Shown piece after piece: positions 31,956 through 41,519 of a stretch of DNA of 64,000 bases. The stretch is from contig JAUHXA010000009.1 of assembly GCA_030427245.1 (NCBI GenBank), positions 1 to 64,000 of the forward strand. Direction: 5' to 3'. The translations under genes and the position numbers were made by a program. Position 1 is the first letter of the stretch; the number at the start of each line of letters is the position of its first letter. The notes beneath the pieces were generated by a model. The model was given only the letters and a program-made list of their open reading frames with translations. It was not told the origin of the DNA and ran no database searches. The DNA comes from Bacteroidia bacterium (GTDB lineage: Bacteria; Bacteroidota; Bacteroidia; Chitinophagales; UBA2359).

Positions 31956-33158
31956 TCAGTTCTCCTCGGCAGTTGGCCCTCTCCCACTATCCACTACGCC
32001 CCAGTTGATTTCGGGACGAAGGGCTTTGGTTTTGGCATCTTGACCAATGCCCACAAAACCAGCCAAGAATTCCATTTTGCTTTTATCGCCATTGTTGTCC
32101 AATACAAAATCCGCTTTGGAAAGCCCCTTCGAAAAATCGGACAACTCTAATATGGCTTGTCCAGACTCGTATTCTTTCTGATTGGAGATTTGATGACTGT
32201 ATTTTTCCAAGTCCATCCCAATCAGAGGGTTTTTGCTTTCGTCCGCCAAATAAGGAAAAAACTTGACCATCCAACCTGTGATAGAACCAGTCGGACTGCC
32301 ACACATTCCTCTATCAAAATGCCGATAATCATACATTCTACCCCAAAAATCTTTGTTGACTTTACCTTTTGCAGCTTGGGTGAATTGGCGTAAAATAGGC
32401 TTCAAATCATCTGTCCACCACTCCAAATCATAGGCTGCAAAAACGGCAGCATCTCGCTCCAATTTTTCCCAATCAGCTACGGTTCCTTCAAGGGTAATGG
32501 AGGGGATACCACAAGTAATGCCCACTGTGTAGGAAAAATAACTGCTCATAGCATCCATCAATGTCACTTCAAAAGCAGTCGCTTCAATCGAACTCGTAGT
32601 CGAAAAATGGTTGGTTGCCAAGTCGTGCATTTTTGCGCCCACATGGTTTCGGATAGAATCGCTGAACTCCGCCAAGATGTTTTCCCAATAACCAACACTG
32701 CTCGCCATGTAGTATTTTCTCTCTACTCGAATGTTTTTTTTGCCTTCGTGCTTCACAAAATGATGCCGCAATTCTTCGCTGTTCAGATCCACGTGCTTGG
32801 CAAAGCCTTGACAAATCAACATCCAAACCATATCGGGCGAAAAGGTCAAAGGGCGATGTTGGGCATAAGCTATTTGGATGGCTTCGGCGAAAGGATGATT
32901 ATAACTTGTAATCAAGGTCTCTCCCCTTTGTGGAAACGCCAATAGTTCACGTTTCAAATCCTGTTTGTATCGATCTTCTTCACTCATAACACTTCTATCC
33001 TCTACCATCAGAGCGTTCACCACCTCTTGATAGTTTCTTTCGGGCAGCAATGCTTCTGCTATCTCTACTTCACATACCTCGAAGGTAGTACCTGTTTGGG
33101 CAGATATTGCAGAAGAGAAGAATAAAGAGAAAAGAAAAGTAATGCGGACAATATTCAT
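31956..33158 (-). CDS. DUF4419 domain-containing secreted protein
   Basis: The 400-residue protein has a signal peptide (1-20, A-I-S-A-Q). It shows the DUF4419 pattern: N-H-P-F-A-E-A-I-Q-I-A-Y-A-Q-H-R-P-L, S-P-D-M-V-W-M-L-I-C-Q-G-F-A and a late C-G-S-P-T-G-S-I-T-G-W block followed by F-F-P-Y. The domain occurs in fungi and bacteria and no function is established that I know of. In this copy it is exported. The gene stands alone on the minus strand. Confidence 0.8.
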   Translation of the reverse strand: MNIVRITFLFSLFFSSAISAQTGTTFEVCEVEIAEALLPERNYQEVVNALMVEDRSVMSEEDRYKQDLKRELLAFPQRGETLITSYNHPFAEAIQIAYAQHRPLTFSPDMVWMLICQGFAKHVDLNSEELRHHFVKHEGKKNIRVERKYYMASSVGYWENILAEFSDSIRNHVGAKMHDLATNHFSTTSSIEATAFEVTLMDAMSSYFSYTVGITCGIPSITLEGTVADWEKLERDAAVFAAYDLEWWTDDLKPILRQFTQAAKGKVNKDFWGRMYDYRHFDRGMCGSPTGSITGWMVKFFPYLADESKNPLIGMDLEKYSHQISNQKEYESGQAILELSDFSKGLSKADFVLDNNGDKSKMEFLAGFVGIGQDAKTKALRPEINWGVVDSGRGPTAEEN

Positions 33159-33296
33159 GTCTTGTTGTTTTGATTGTTAAGTGGTTTAAAAATAGGGCAA
33201 ATTGCTTATTCCTACCACTTTTAAGATAATATTCCTACTACTTTGTTTAATTTGGATTTGGAAAAACAAACGACAAATGAATCAAGACTTGTTTCT

Positions 33297-33304
33297 TACT
33301 TTTG
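33297..33304 (+). promoter_or_regulatory. Putative -7 promoter element of the subtilase gene
   Basis: TACTTTTG matches the Bacteroidota TAnnTTTG -7 consensus exactly and lies 39 bp before the ATG at 33344. No TTTG was found at the optimal -33 distance, so support is partial. Confidence 0.4.
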
Positions 33305-33343
33305 TTCGCTTAAAAAATCCATCAATAAAAATATTCCTACAAG

Positions 33344-36193
33344 ATGAACAAAAAATTTTACTCTTTTTTAGTAGTATTCATCGCTTTGAGCCTCGTGTTT
33401 TATGGCTTTGAAAACCTACAATTGTTGCCTGATTACAAACAAAAACAAGCCAACAATTCATCAGAAGTCATTGAGGGCGTAATCGTAGTAAAGCTTCAAA
33501 ACACGATTGCAGTGCTGGACTACGACAATCCACAAACCTCTGACTCACAATTCAATGAATTGTTGAAAAAACATCGAATCAGCAGCATTGAAGCGGTTTT
33601 CCCAAAGGTTGGTGAATCAGGTTTGGTAAATGCAGAAGAAATGGCAAAGATTCATTTTTTGAAATTTACCCACCCTACAGATCCTCGACTTCTTGTAGCT
33701 GATTTTGGAGGGCTTCGAGGTGTGCAATATGCAGAACCTAAATACAAATCTTATCTTCAAGAAGTTCCCAATGATCCTCAGTACATTACCCAAGGATATC
33801 TAAATGCAGCATTAAGCGCAGAAAGTGCTTGGGACATCGCCAAAGCCGAAAACGGTGATGTGCGAGTGGCAATTGTGGACAGTGGTACAGATTGGCCTCA
33901 CGAAGATTTGGAGCCAAATATATGGATGAATCCCAATGAGATACCTGACAATGGCATAGACGATGACAACAATGGTTTTGTGGACGACATCAGAGGTTGG
34001 AATTTCCAAAGCGGCAACAACAATCCTCAGCCTGGTGGTTCGAGTCATGGAACACATGTATCAGGCATTGCAGCCGCAGCGACCAACAATGGAATCGGTA
34101 TTTCGAGTATTAGTTGGAATCCAAAACTCATTGGCATCAATGCTTCTACTCCTGGCTCTGGGGCAGGAATATCCTTTGGATATGAAGCCATTGGCTATGC
34201 CACGATGGTAAATGCGGATGTCATCAATTGCAGTTGGGGACGTGGAGGCGCACCCTCTTTGTTTGAAGAAGAAGTGGTAGATTTTGCGCTTGCCAACAAT
34301 TCATTGGTGATTGCAGCGTCTGGAAATGGCGGTACTGACAATGTGGGAGATTCCAATGACGAAACTCCTTTTTACCCCTGCAATTATAAAAATGCCTTGT
34401 CGGTAGGGGCTACACAAGACGCAACAGACCTCATTGCAGGTTATTCCAACTATGGTTTATCGGTCAATGTATTTGCTCCCGGTTCTGGAATTTTGAGTAC
34501 TTATCCAGACAATACTTATGGCTTCAATACAGGTACTTCAATGGCTTCACCTGTGGTAGCGGGCCTAGCAGCTATGGTGAAAGCAGCACATCCCGATTGG
34601 ACAGCACAGCAGGTAAGCGAACAGATTCGAGTGACTTGTGACCCTATGGAAGGCGCCAATTCTTCGCAGCTTGCAGGTTTGATGGGCAATGGTCGGGTCA
34701 ATGCTGATAGAGCTATCCGGGAAGAATCTCCAGCGATTCGTTTGGACAGTTACTTTATTTTGGACAGTGGTGGCGATGGTGAATTGGACGCAGGAGAATC
34801 CATTACCTTGTTTTTGACATTTGTGAACCGATTAGCGCCGACCAACAGCGTAGGCGTATTTTTGAGCACAGATGACCCCAACATACATTTTATCAATCAT
34901 GCAGATGCGATTCCGATTATTGAAACCAACCAATTGATTTCCACTTCATTTACCTTCGATGTAGATCCCAACTCGCCTCGTGGTCAAGAGGTCTTGTTCA
35001 AAATAGACATTACCAATGGCGTATATGTGGATTACGACTTATTAAAACTCACGATTTCCCCTCCAAAATTCATTGCACACAATACAGGACCATTGAGAAT
35101 GTCGGTGAGCAACCAAGGTAACTTAGGTTTTGCAGGTTTTTCGGGACAAGCTCCTGGAGATGGTTTTTCATGGAATAATCAAAACCTACTCTTTGAAGGA
35201 GGGTTGGTAGTGGCTACCAGTGCCAATCAAATTTCGGATTGTATCAGGGGAATTGGAAATGAACCAAATGAAGAGTTCAAAGCATTGGATGATGCTGTTT
35301 TGAGGTTGGTTTCACCTGGAGAAAAGGCGCATGAAGAAAGTTCTATTGTAATTGTGGACTCTTTGGCGACGAATCCAATTGGGATTTCTATTTTGCAGGA
35401 AAGTTTTGCAGACACCATCACTTCAAGACAGAATTTTGTGATTTTGAAATATACGCTTAAAAACGAAACACCTGATACGATTGACAACCTACATGTTGCC
35501 CTCTTTTTTGATTGGGATATTGGCTCAGACTTCAATGATTTTGGACGGTTGGACGAAGATAGACGATTGGGTTATGCCTACAATACCGTGGGTGGAAAAA
35601 CCTATATCGGCGCTACTAAAATGCTTTCTTCGGAAGCGGGTTATTCCTACCGCACACTTCACAATCCAAATGAACTGTATGACAACTTTACCGATTCAGA
35701 AAAATGGCAGTTCATTACAGGAGGTATTCAGACACAAGATATTGATGCAACAGATATTTCAACTTATAGTGGCGCAGGGCCTTTCAAAATAGCTCCCAAC
35801 GAAACAGCAGAGGTGGGTTTTGCACTGATTGGCGCACATGGTTTTGAAGAATTGGCGGCAGCAGCAGATACTGCACAAGTGGTTTGGGATGGTTTGGACA
35901 TTATTTCTTCGATTGAAGAAATCCCTGCCTCCAAACTTGGTGAGCTACAATTGTTTCCCAATCCTTTCTACAATGACCTTCAGCTAAGTTATGAATTGAA
36001 GCAACCTGAACAGGTTCGCATAAGTTTGTTCAATATGGAAGGCCAACGCATTGAAGTGTTGAAAAATGAGCTTCAAAATATAGGTACATATCACTTCAAT
36101 TGGGACTTGACCGAAAAAATACCTGCGGGTACATATTTGCTGCAATTGCAGATGGGGGATCAAGCACTGACAAGGAAGGTGGTAAAATTTTAG
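33344..36193 (+). CDS. Subtilisin-like serine protease (S8) with T9SS C-terminal domain
   Basis: The 949-residue protein has a signal or anchor segment (5-22), an inhibitor-like prodomain (about 40-145) and an S8 catalytic domain with the complete triad: Asp179 (V-A-I-V-D-S-G-T), His235 (S-S-H-G-T-H-V-S-G) and Ser399 (G-T-S-M-A-S-P). A Ca-binding-type D-D-D-N-N-G-F-V-D-D loop follows the Asp. Residues 470-865 are beta-rich accessory domains. The C-terminus (about 870-949: L-F-P-N-P-F ... L-T-R-K-V-V-K-F) is a T9SS type A sorting domain. It is probably a surface or extracellular endopeptidase used for nutrition or for processing other secreted proteins. Confidence 0.92.
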   Translation: MNKKFYSFLVVFIALSLVFYGFENLQLLPDYKQKQANNSSEVIEGVIVVKLQNTIAVLDYDNPQTSDSQFNELLKKHRISSIEAVFPKVGESGLVNAEEMAKIHFLKFTHPTDPRLLVADFGGLRGVQYAEPKYKSYLQEVPNDPQYITQGYLNAALSAESAWDIAKAENGDVRVAIVDSGTDWPHEDLEPNIWMNPNEIPDNGIDDDNNGFVDDIRGWNFQSGNNNPQPGGSSHGTHVSGIAAAATNNGIGISSISWNPKLIGINASTPGSGAGISFGYEAIGYATMVNADVINCSWGRGGAPSLFEEEVVDFALANNSLVIAASGNGGTDNVGDSNDETPFYPCNYKNALSVGATQDATDLIAGYSNYGLSVNVFAPGSGILSTYPDNTYGFNTGTSMASPVVAGLAAMVKAAHPDWTAQQVSEQIRVTCDPMEGANSSQLAGLMGNGRVNADRAIREESPAIRLDSYFILDSGGDGELDAGESITLFLTFVNRLAPTNSVGVFLSTDDPNIHFINHADAIPIIETNQLISTSFTFDVDPNSPRGQEVLFKIDITNGVYVDYDLLKLTISPPKFIAHNTGPLRMSVSNQGNLGFAGFSGQAPGDGFSWNNQNLLFEGGLVVATSANQISDCIRGIGNEPNEEFKALDDAVLRLVSPGEKAHEESSIVIVDSLATNPIGISILQESFADTITSRQNFVILKYTLKNETPDTIDNLHVALFFDWDIGSDFNDFGRLDEDRRLGYAYNTVGGKTYIGATKMLSSEAGYSYRTLHNPNELYDNFTDSEKWQFITGGIQTQDIDATDISTYSGAGPFKIAPNETAEVGFALIGAHGFEELAAAADTAQVVWDGLDIISSIEEIPASKLGELQLFPNPFYNDLQLSYELKQPEQVRISLFNMEGQRIEVLKNELQNIGTYHFNWDLTEKIPAGTYLLQLQMGDQALTRKVVKF

Positions 36194-36221
36194 ACCACTG
36201 GTGAAATATTTCTTTGATACT

Positions 36222-36315
36222 AAATCCAGTATCAAACTTCAAAAATCATCTAATGTATATGCGGGATAGTATATACAAATAATAGATACCGAGGTTTGAT
36301 ATTGGATTTTTTTTA
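36222..36315. terminator. Long inverted repeat after the subtilase gene, terminator-like
   Basis: AAATCCAGTATCAAACTTC (36222-36240) pairs with GAGGTTTGATATTGGATTT (36291-36309) with two mismatches. It is followed by a run of T on the plus strand. The loop contains a second inverted repeat (TGTATA...TATACA). It lies between the convergent subtilase and ferredoxin-CDGSH genes and could stop transcripts from both. Confidence 0.5.
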
Positions 36316-36332
36316 TACATCGGGGAAAACAA

Positions 36333-36761
36333 TTAGTCCCTAAAATCTACCTTGACATGCGTACCGTCGCAATAAGGTTTGTTGTGGGAAGCACCACACC
36401 GACAGAAAGCAGTCGTTTTGTTTCTAACTTCAACATTGCCGTCCTTGTCTTTGACTTTGAGCGTACCGTAAATGAGCAAAGGACCATTCGGAAGCACTTC
36501 AACTTTGGTCTCTAAAGTTGTTGCTTCTTGATTATCTTCCCCATTCATATAATAACTCAAAGCACCAGAAGGGCATCTGTTTACTTGTGCTTTTAGTTCT
36601 TCTGTAGAAGCATTTTCTACTTTTATCCAAGGTCGTTCATTGGGATTGTAAACTTGCGGCAGGGTCTTTACACAAATGCCTGAATGAATACATTTTTGAG
36701 GTTCCCATACAACGGTTAGTTCTCCATTAGAATATTCTTTCGTCTTGTTTTTGTTTGCCAT
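36333..36761 (-). CDS. Divergent mono-cluster ferredoxin fused to a CDGSH iron-sulfur domain
   Basis: The 142-residue cytosolic protein has two modules. Residues 14-72 match the divergent 4Fe-4S mono-cluster domain, with Cys24, Cys30 (C-I-H-S-G-I-C) and Cys63 (N-R-C-P-S-G-A-L). Residues 95-140 are a CDGSH domain with C-R-C-G-A-S-H-N-K-P-Y-C-D-G-T-H: Cys120, Cys122, Cys131 and His135 would bind a 2Fe-2S cluster. Both domains are known together in bacterial proteins. A role in redox sensing or electron transfer is plausible, but the partner is unknown. Confidence 0.88.
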   Translation of the reverse strand: MANKNKTKEYSNGELTVVWEPQKCIHSGICVKTLPQVYNPNERPWIKVENASTEELKAQVNRCPSGALSYYMNGEDNQEATTLETKVEVLPNGPLLIYGTLKVKDKDGNVEVRNKTTAFCRCGASHNKPYCDGTHVKVDFRD

Positions 36762-36778
36762 CTGATTGAATGTTTAGT

Positions 36779-36929
36779 AAGATTTATCATACTACTATGC
36801 AAAATGATTTTTGAACCACAAAAGTATCAAAAGGGCACAAAAGAGGTTATTGAATTTCAGTTCTTTACTTTTGTTTTCTTTGTGCCTTTTGTGGTTGAAT
36901 TAAAAATGTACAGTAGTATGAAGATTTAT
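36779..36929. mobile_element. MITE-like element, family 2, with perfect 9-bp target duplication
   Basis: The element at 36788-36920 (133 bp) begins CATACTACTATGCA and ends GTACAGTAGTATG (perfect 9-bp inverted ends, extended with mismatches). It is flanked by AAGATTTAT at 36779-36787 and again at 36921-36929. Internally, TTGAACCACAAAAG ... GGGCACAAA is mirrored by TTTGTGCC ... TTGTGGTT, so almost the whole element can fold as one hairpin. It has no coding capacity; a frame of 61 codons inside it is fortuitous. It shares no sequence with family 1 but has the same duplication length. Confidence 0.8.
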
Positions 36930-37042
36930 TTCAATAACAGCAGAAAAGGGAAGGATTGTTTCGGAAGTGAAGGAAAAGAATTCATTTAGGAGTTAGAAAG
37001 GTAGAAGAGCTGTCAATTTTGGCAGCAAAGTCAATTGATTTC

Positions 37043-38242
37043 TTACACTTTTCGATTCTCCAAATACCTTGCTTCCTCTGTTTGTGAAGTTTCAACACCC
37101 AAATGCCGCCACCTATACCTCTGCGAAAATTGGTGGATTTTTCCTTCTATTCTATCTGCGGTCATTTCACCCAAAATCGGAGCCATTTTCATGCCATGAC
37201 CGCTTCCTCCTGTGCTTACCGAAAGTCCTTTGATATTGGGATGTTGATCAATCCAAAAATGCCCGTCCAGCGTATCGGTGTAGAGACATCTTCGGGTAAA
37301 AACCAACGGAGCAGAAGCCAATTCTGGAAAGCTTTCTTTTAGAAAAGAACGCATATCCACTACTTCTTCGTCCTTGATTTGTCGATCATCTTTATCGGGG
37401 TGCATCAATAAGCCATTGGAGTGTTTACCAATTTTCACAATTCCGTATTTCGGAACAAAAGGAAAGCCATACCAACCCGAATTAGAAATATCGGCAGCAA
37501 AAAAGCTTAAATAGGGGGGTGAAAAATATTTGGAGTTTTCAGGTTTCAACCAAAAAAGTGGATGTCCTGTCGTTTTGATGTAAGGCTGCAATTCGGGCAA
37601 TAAATAAGGTGTATTTGCACCAGCTGCAATAAGCGCATGACCACAATGAAAAGTGATACCCTCTTTGGTTTTCACAGCCTTCAATCGTTCATTTTCTACT
37701 TCAATACTTTCTGCCGTTTGTCTTTCGTGAATCTCAACGCCCAAAGAGCGAGCGTATTCGGCCAATTTGGTGATAACCAAACCTGATTCAACATAGCCCC
37801 CTTTGGGATTGAAGAACGCATCTTGATATACATTGGCATTGACGGCGGGAAAACGCTTTTTTAGTTCCTTTGTTGTCAGACGGTCGGTAACATATCCACT
37901 AGCAAGAAGATTTTCGTAACTCTGTTTTTCATAGCGATGTTTTCCATCTTCCATATTGCCTTTGCAGAGCATCAAAAAACCAACTTCATGATACAGTTTT
38001 TCCCCAAAAAAGTCGTTCCATTCCTTCCATCGATCTATACAAATTTCGGCCATCCGAAAATACTCTTTGTCCGAACCATATTCCATTCGGACAGCTTTGT
38101 TCACATCTGTTGAAGCAGCTAAATGATGCGGGATGCTGTCGGGATTGATAAGCCCAATTTTATATTTTCGTTTTGCCAATTCTACGGCTGAGGTCATGCC
38201 GAATACCCCTCCTCCGACTATGAGAACATCATAACTTTTCAT
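37043..38242 (-). CDS. FAD-dependent amine oxidase of the sarcosine/N-methyltryptophan oxidase type
   Basis: The 399-residue protein begins with a Rossmann FAD motif G-G-G-V-F-G (10-15). It has the DAO-fold features of monomeric sarcosine oxidase: R-R-C-L-Y-T-D-T-L-D-G-H-F-W-I-D near residue 312, where the Cys corresponds to the covalent flavin link, and G-G-S-G-H-G-M-K-M-A-P near the end. It would oxidise a secondary amine or N-methyl amino acid, releasing H2O2; the substrate is unknown. It is translated 3 bp after ytxJ on the same strand, so the two form an operon. Confidence 0.82.
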   Translation of the reverse strand: MKSYDVLIVGGGVFGMTSAVELAKRKYKIGLINPDSIPHHLAASTDVNKAVRMEYGSDKEYFRMAEICIDRWKEWNDFFGEKLYHEVGFLMLCKGNMEDGKHRYEKQSYENLLASGYVTDRLTTKELKKRFPAVNANVYQDAFFNPKGGYVESGLVITKLAEYARSLGVEIHERQTAESIEVENERLKAVKTKEGITFHCGHALIAAGANTPYLLPELQPYIKTTGHPLFWLKPENSKYFSPPYLSFFAADISNSGWYGFPFVPKYGIVKIGKHSNGLLMHPDKDDRQIKDEEVVDMRSFLKESFPELASAPLVFTRRCLYTDTLDGHFWIDQHPNIKGLSVSTGGSGHGMKMAPILGEMTADRIEGKIHQFSQRYRWRHLGVETSQTEEARYLENRKV

Positions 38243-38245
38243 GGT

Positions 38246-38641
38246 TTACAATTCTGCTTTCAAACCTTCAACAGAAATATCGCTGTGGGAAGTATGAAAA
38301 ATCACTTCGCCATCTTTGACAAGAAGAATTTGTGGCGATTCATGTGGCACTTCAAAGGCTTCAGCAATTTTGTTGGAAACCGAACGAAAGGTAATCAAAT
38401 CAAGGTAATAGATGGTCAATTGATCTTCTGCAATGTCCCAATTACGCTCCAAACGTCTTTTTGCCATAGAGCTGATTGAGCAACGAATACTATGTTTAAA
38501 AATGGCAACAGGTTTTTCAAAAGATTGATTAGCAATTTGCCTCAATTGTTCTTCATTTTGAAGCACTTGCCAATTGATACCCGTGATAGTTGTTTCATCT
38601 TGATTATTTCCTTTTCCCAAAAATTTGTCTAAAATACCCAT
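38246..38641 (-). CDS. ytxJ: Bacillithiol-system redox-active protein YtxJ
   Basis: The 131-residue thioredoxin-fold protein has the YtxJ active-site segment F-K-H-S-I-R-C-S-I-S with single redox Cys54, the cis-Pro region E-S-P-Q-I-L and a C-terminal G-E-V-I-F-H-T-S-H. YtxJ (BrxC) is a monothiol bacilliredoxin thought to remove bacillithiol from proteins. Its presence suggests the organism makes bacillithiol. It is the first gene of an operon with the H2O2-producing amine oxidase. Confidence 0.88.
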   Translation of the reverse strand: MGILDKFLGKGNNQDETTITGINWQVLQNEEQLRQIANQSFEKPVAIFKHSIRCSISSMAKRRLERNWDIAEDQLTIYYLDLITFRSVSNKIAEAFEVPHESPQILLVKDGEVIFHTSHSDISVEGLKAEL

Positions 38642-38740
38642 AGTATATTGATTTATTGTTAATAACTTGTAGCTCGATTGGTAACAGCAATAAGATAGTA
38701 AAAGTTCAATAGTTGAAAAACCTATTATTTTAAGATTTTT

Positions 38741-41476
38741 ATGGCCTTTATAGATGATATAATAAAATGGATCATGCCCAGTGAGGGCAAAAATAGAGAT
38801 GGAATAGAGAAAGACTATAGTACGAGGTTTGTTGTTACTTCTATGGTGTCAATCATTATTTTAGGAACAAGTTACCTTTTCTTTTACATCTTTATTAGAT
38901 TTCAAGTAGGTGTGATTGCGCTATTTGGCATTCTGCTGATTGAAGGCTTTAGTATTTTATTGTATCAAAAATATGGCAAAAAAGATTGGATAGGAAATCT
39001 ATTCGGGGTTAGTATTTTGGTGTTTGTTTATGCACTCATTTTTTCTACTGGAGGTTTGTACTCACCTGTAGTAAGTTGGATAATAGCAGCGGTGATTAGC
39101 TTTTTTTGGTTTGTTGATAGAAGATCGAGTTATATTTGGGGTGCCATAAATTTCGTATTAGTTTTTGTCCTATACTTTTTAACTATTAATGGACATGACT
39201 TTCCGATAACATACGACCTATCTTTTCAACCACTTTTTATTACTTTCTCCCATTTAGGTTTGTTTATGTATCTACTTATGTTTTTTTCAGTGTATGAAAT
39301 AGAACATAAGTCGGAAAATAGACAGTTGGAGCTTATGAATAAACTTATCCTCGAAAAAAACGATAAGTTAGAAGCACAACGCTTGGTAACGGAGGAAAAA
39401 TCACAATTGCTCGAAGAAGCTTATAAAAAACTGGAAGATCACAAAGATTATTACTACCACAAATTGATGGAAAATGGTGGGGAAGTATTGTGTATTGTAG
39501 ATAAGAATGGCCTAATAAAATTTATTTCTTCAACTATTGAAAAGGAGTTTGGATATAAACCTTCGAAAATCATCCATGAGAGTGCGTTTAAACATGTACA
39601 CCCATCAGACTTGGATCAAGTTTATTTGGATTTTCAAACAATATTGAAAACTCCAAATAAATCTATTAAAAGTACATATCGCTACGAGCATCAAGATGGC
39701 ACTTGGTATTATGTAGAAAGTTTTGCTCAGAACCTACTGAATGACAAAGAGGTAAAAGGCATAGTCATAAACTTCCGCAATATCAACGACTATATCAAAA
39801 ATCAGCAGAAGGTCTCAGAAAAAGAGCGCTATTATCGCTCTTTGATTGAAAACTCTTCGGATATTATTAGTATTATAGATATTGAAGGAAAATACCAATA
39901 TTTATCTCCTTCTTTTGAAAAACAGTTTGGACACTTTGCTATAGATTTCATTGGAGAAGATGCGTTTCAATACATTCATCCTGATGATGTAGCAGAAGTC
40001 AAAACTTTATTCAATAAAGTAAAGAAAATACCTGGCTGGCAACTGGTATTAGACAAGCAATATCGTACTCCTGACAAATCAGGAACATGGAGATACCTCG
40101 AATCAGCTGTACACAACTTGATTGACGATCCTATTATCAAGGGAATTGTCATCAATACCCGTATAGTAGATGAGAAGGTACTGAGCCAAAAAATGTTGGA
40201 AGGAAGAGAGAAGTACTATCGTTCATTGATTGAAAATTCAATGGATTTGATTTCTGTGCGAAACGAGAATGCTGTGATAACTTACTGCTCACCTTCTACA
40301 AGGCATATTTTGGGATATGAAGAGGAGGAATTGATTGGAACAACGGGGTTTCACCTCATTCATCCCAACGACAAAAAAACAGCCGAAGATGACTGGGACT
40401 ATATGATGTCACACCCCAATGAAGTAATCCAAATCGAACAGAGGGTCAAACGAAAAGATGGTGTTTGGATTTTCGTTGAAGCCAAAGCCATCAATTTGTT
40501 ACACATAGAAGGAGTCAATGGAGTCGTTTCCAATTTTTATGATATTACACAAAGAAAAGAAGCGGAGCGAATTCAGAAAGAATATGAACATACACTTGAA
40601 AAAGAAGTAGCCAATAAGACACAACAGTTGAAGGAACAAAATAATGCATTAGCTGCTACTCTTAATAGACTCAAAAGCGCTCAAACACAATTGGTCAATG
40701 CAGAAAAAATGGCTTCTTTGGGGCAACTTACAGCAGGTATCGCACATGAAATCAACAATCCCATCAATTTTGTATCAGGAAATATCTTTCCTCTAAAAAC
40801 CGATTTTCAGGACATAAAAGAAATCTTGAAAAAATACCAAGCAATTGCAAATTCGGAGGATAAATTGAAAGCTATTGAAAACGCAGAAAAGCAAGCACAA
40901 GAATTGGATGTCAATTACTTATTTGAAGAAATGGAGGCGCTGATAGATGGAATTGAAGAAGGTGCAAATCGAACAAGAGACATTGTTGTAGGACTCCGCA
41001 ATTTCTCTAGATTGGATGAAGACAGCATTAAATCTGCTGACGTTCACGCAGGCATGGAAGCTACCTTAGTCCTGCTGAAAAACAAAACCAAAAATTCCAT
41101 CAAAATCGAACGAAACTACGATGAATCTATTGAGGAAATAGAGTGCTACCCTGGCAAACTCAATCAGGTTTTCATGAACCTACTCTCCAATGCCATTCAA
41201 GCAATTGATGGCAAAGGCACTATAAAAATTACGACCGAAAATAAAGGAGAAGAAATCACAATCAAGATAGAAGATACAGGTTCGGGAATGTCTGATGAAG
41301 TAAAAGAAAAAATATTTGAGCCATTTTTTACCACCAAAGATGTAGGAAAAGGTACAGGCTTAGGCCTCTCAATTACATACGGAATCATTGAACAACACAA
41401 GGGTAAAATCATCGTAAACAGTGAATTGGGAAAAGGCAGCGAGTTTGTTATTGTATTACCCAAACACTTGGAATAA
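38741..41476 (+). CDS. PAS-domain sensor histidine kinase
   Basis: The 911-residue protein has about six N-terminal transmembrane helices (30-190) and a coiled coil (200-232). Three PAS domains start near 237, 363 and 491; the second and third begin with nearly identical Y-Y-R-S-L-I-E-N-S stretches. A second coiled coil (605-655) leads to a HisKA domain with phosphoacceptor His669 (G-I-A-H-E-I-N-N-P) and a HATPase domain with N-box L-L-S-N-A-I-Q-A-I-D and G-T-G-L-G-L-S. It lacks a receiver domain and no response regulator is adjacent on its strand, so its partner is elsewhere. The signal sensed is unknown. Confidence 0.93.
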   Translation: MAFIDDIIKWIMPSEGKNRDGIEKDYSTRFVVTSMVSIIILGTSYLFFYIFIRFQVGVIALFGILLIEGFSILLYQKYGKKDWIGNLFGVSILVFVYALIFSTGGLYSPVVSWIIAAVISFFWFVDRRSSYIWGAINFVLVFVLYFLTINGHDFPITYDLSFQPLFITFSHLGLFMYLLMFFSVYEIEHKSENRQLELMNKLILEKNDKLEAQRLVTEEKSQLLEEAYKKLEDHKDYYYHKLMENGGEVLCIVDKNGLIKFISSTIEKEFGYKPSKIIHESAFKHVHPSDLDQVYLDFQTILKTPNKSIKSTYRYEHQDGTWYYVESFAQNLLNDKEVKGIVINFRNINDYIKNQQKVSEKERYYRSLIENSSDIISIIDIEGKYQYLSPSFEKQFGHFAIDFIGEDAFQYIHPDDVAEVKTLFNKVKKIPGWQLVLDKQYRTPDKSGTWRYLESAVHNLIDDPIIKGIVINTRIVDEKVLSQKMLEGREKYYRSLIENSMDLISVRNENAVITYCSPSTRHILGYEEEELIGTTGFHLIHPNDKKTAEDDWDYMMSHPNEVIQIEQRVKRKDGVWIFVEAKAINLLHIEGVNGVVSNFYDITQRKEAERIQKEYEHTLEKEVANKTQQLKEQNNALAATLNRLKSAQTQLVNAEKMASLGQLTAGIAHEINNPINFVSGNIFPLKTDFQDIKEILKKYQAIANSEDKLKAIENAEKQAQELDVNYLFEEMEALIDGIEEGANRTRDIVVGLRNFSRLDEDSIKSADVHAGMEATLVLLKNKTKNSIKIERNYDESIEEIECYPGKLNQVFMNLLSNAIQAIDGKGTIKITTENKGEEITIKIEDTGSGMSDEVKEKIFEPFFTTKDVGKGTGLGLSITYGIIEQHKGKIIVNSELGKGSEFVIVLPKHLE

Positions 41477-41519
41477 GGCGAATAAAATCTGGCCTCCCAA
41501 TTCTGGCCTCCCTCCTCTC

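Noticed and set aside
36804-36989. A 61-codon plus-strand frame
   Set aside because: It lies within and just beyond the family-2 MITE and reads hairpin sequence (F-F-T-F-V-F-F-V-P-F). There is no sign of coding.
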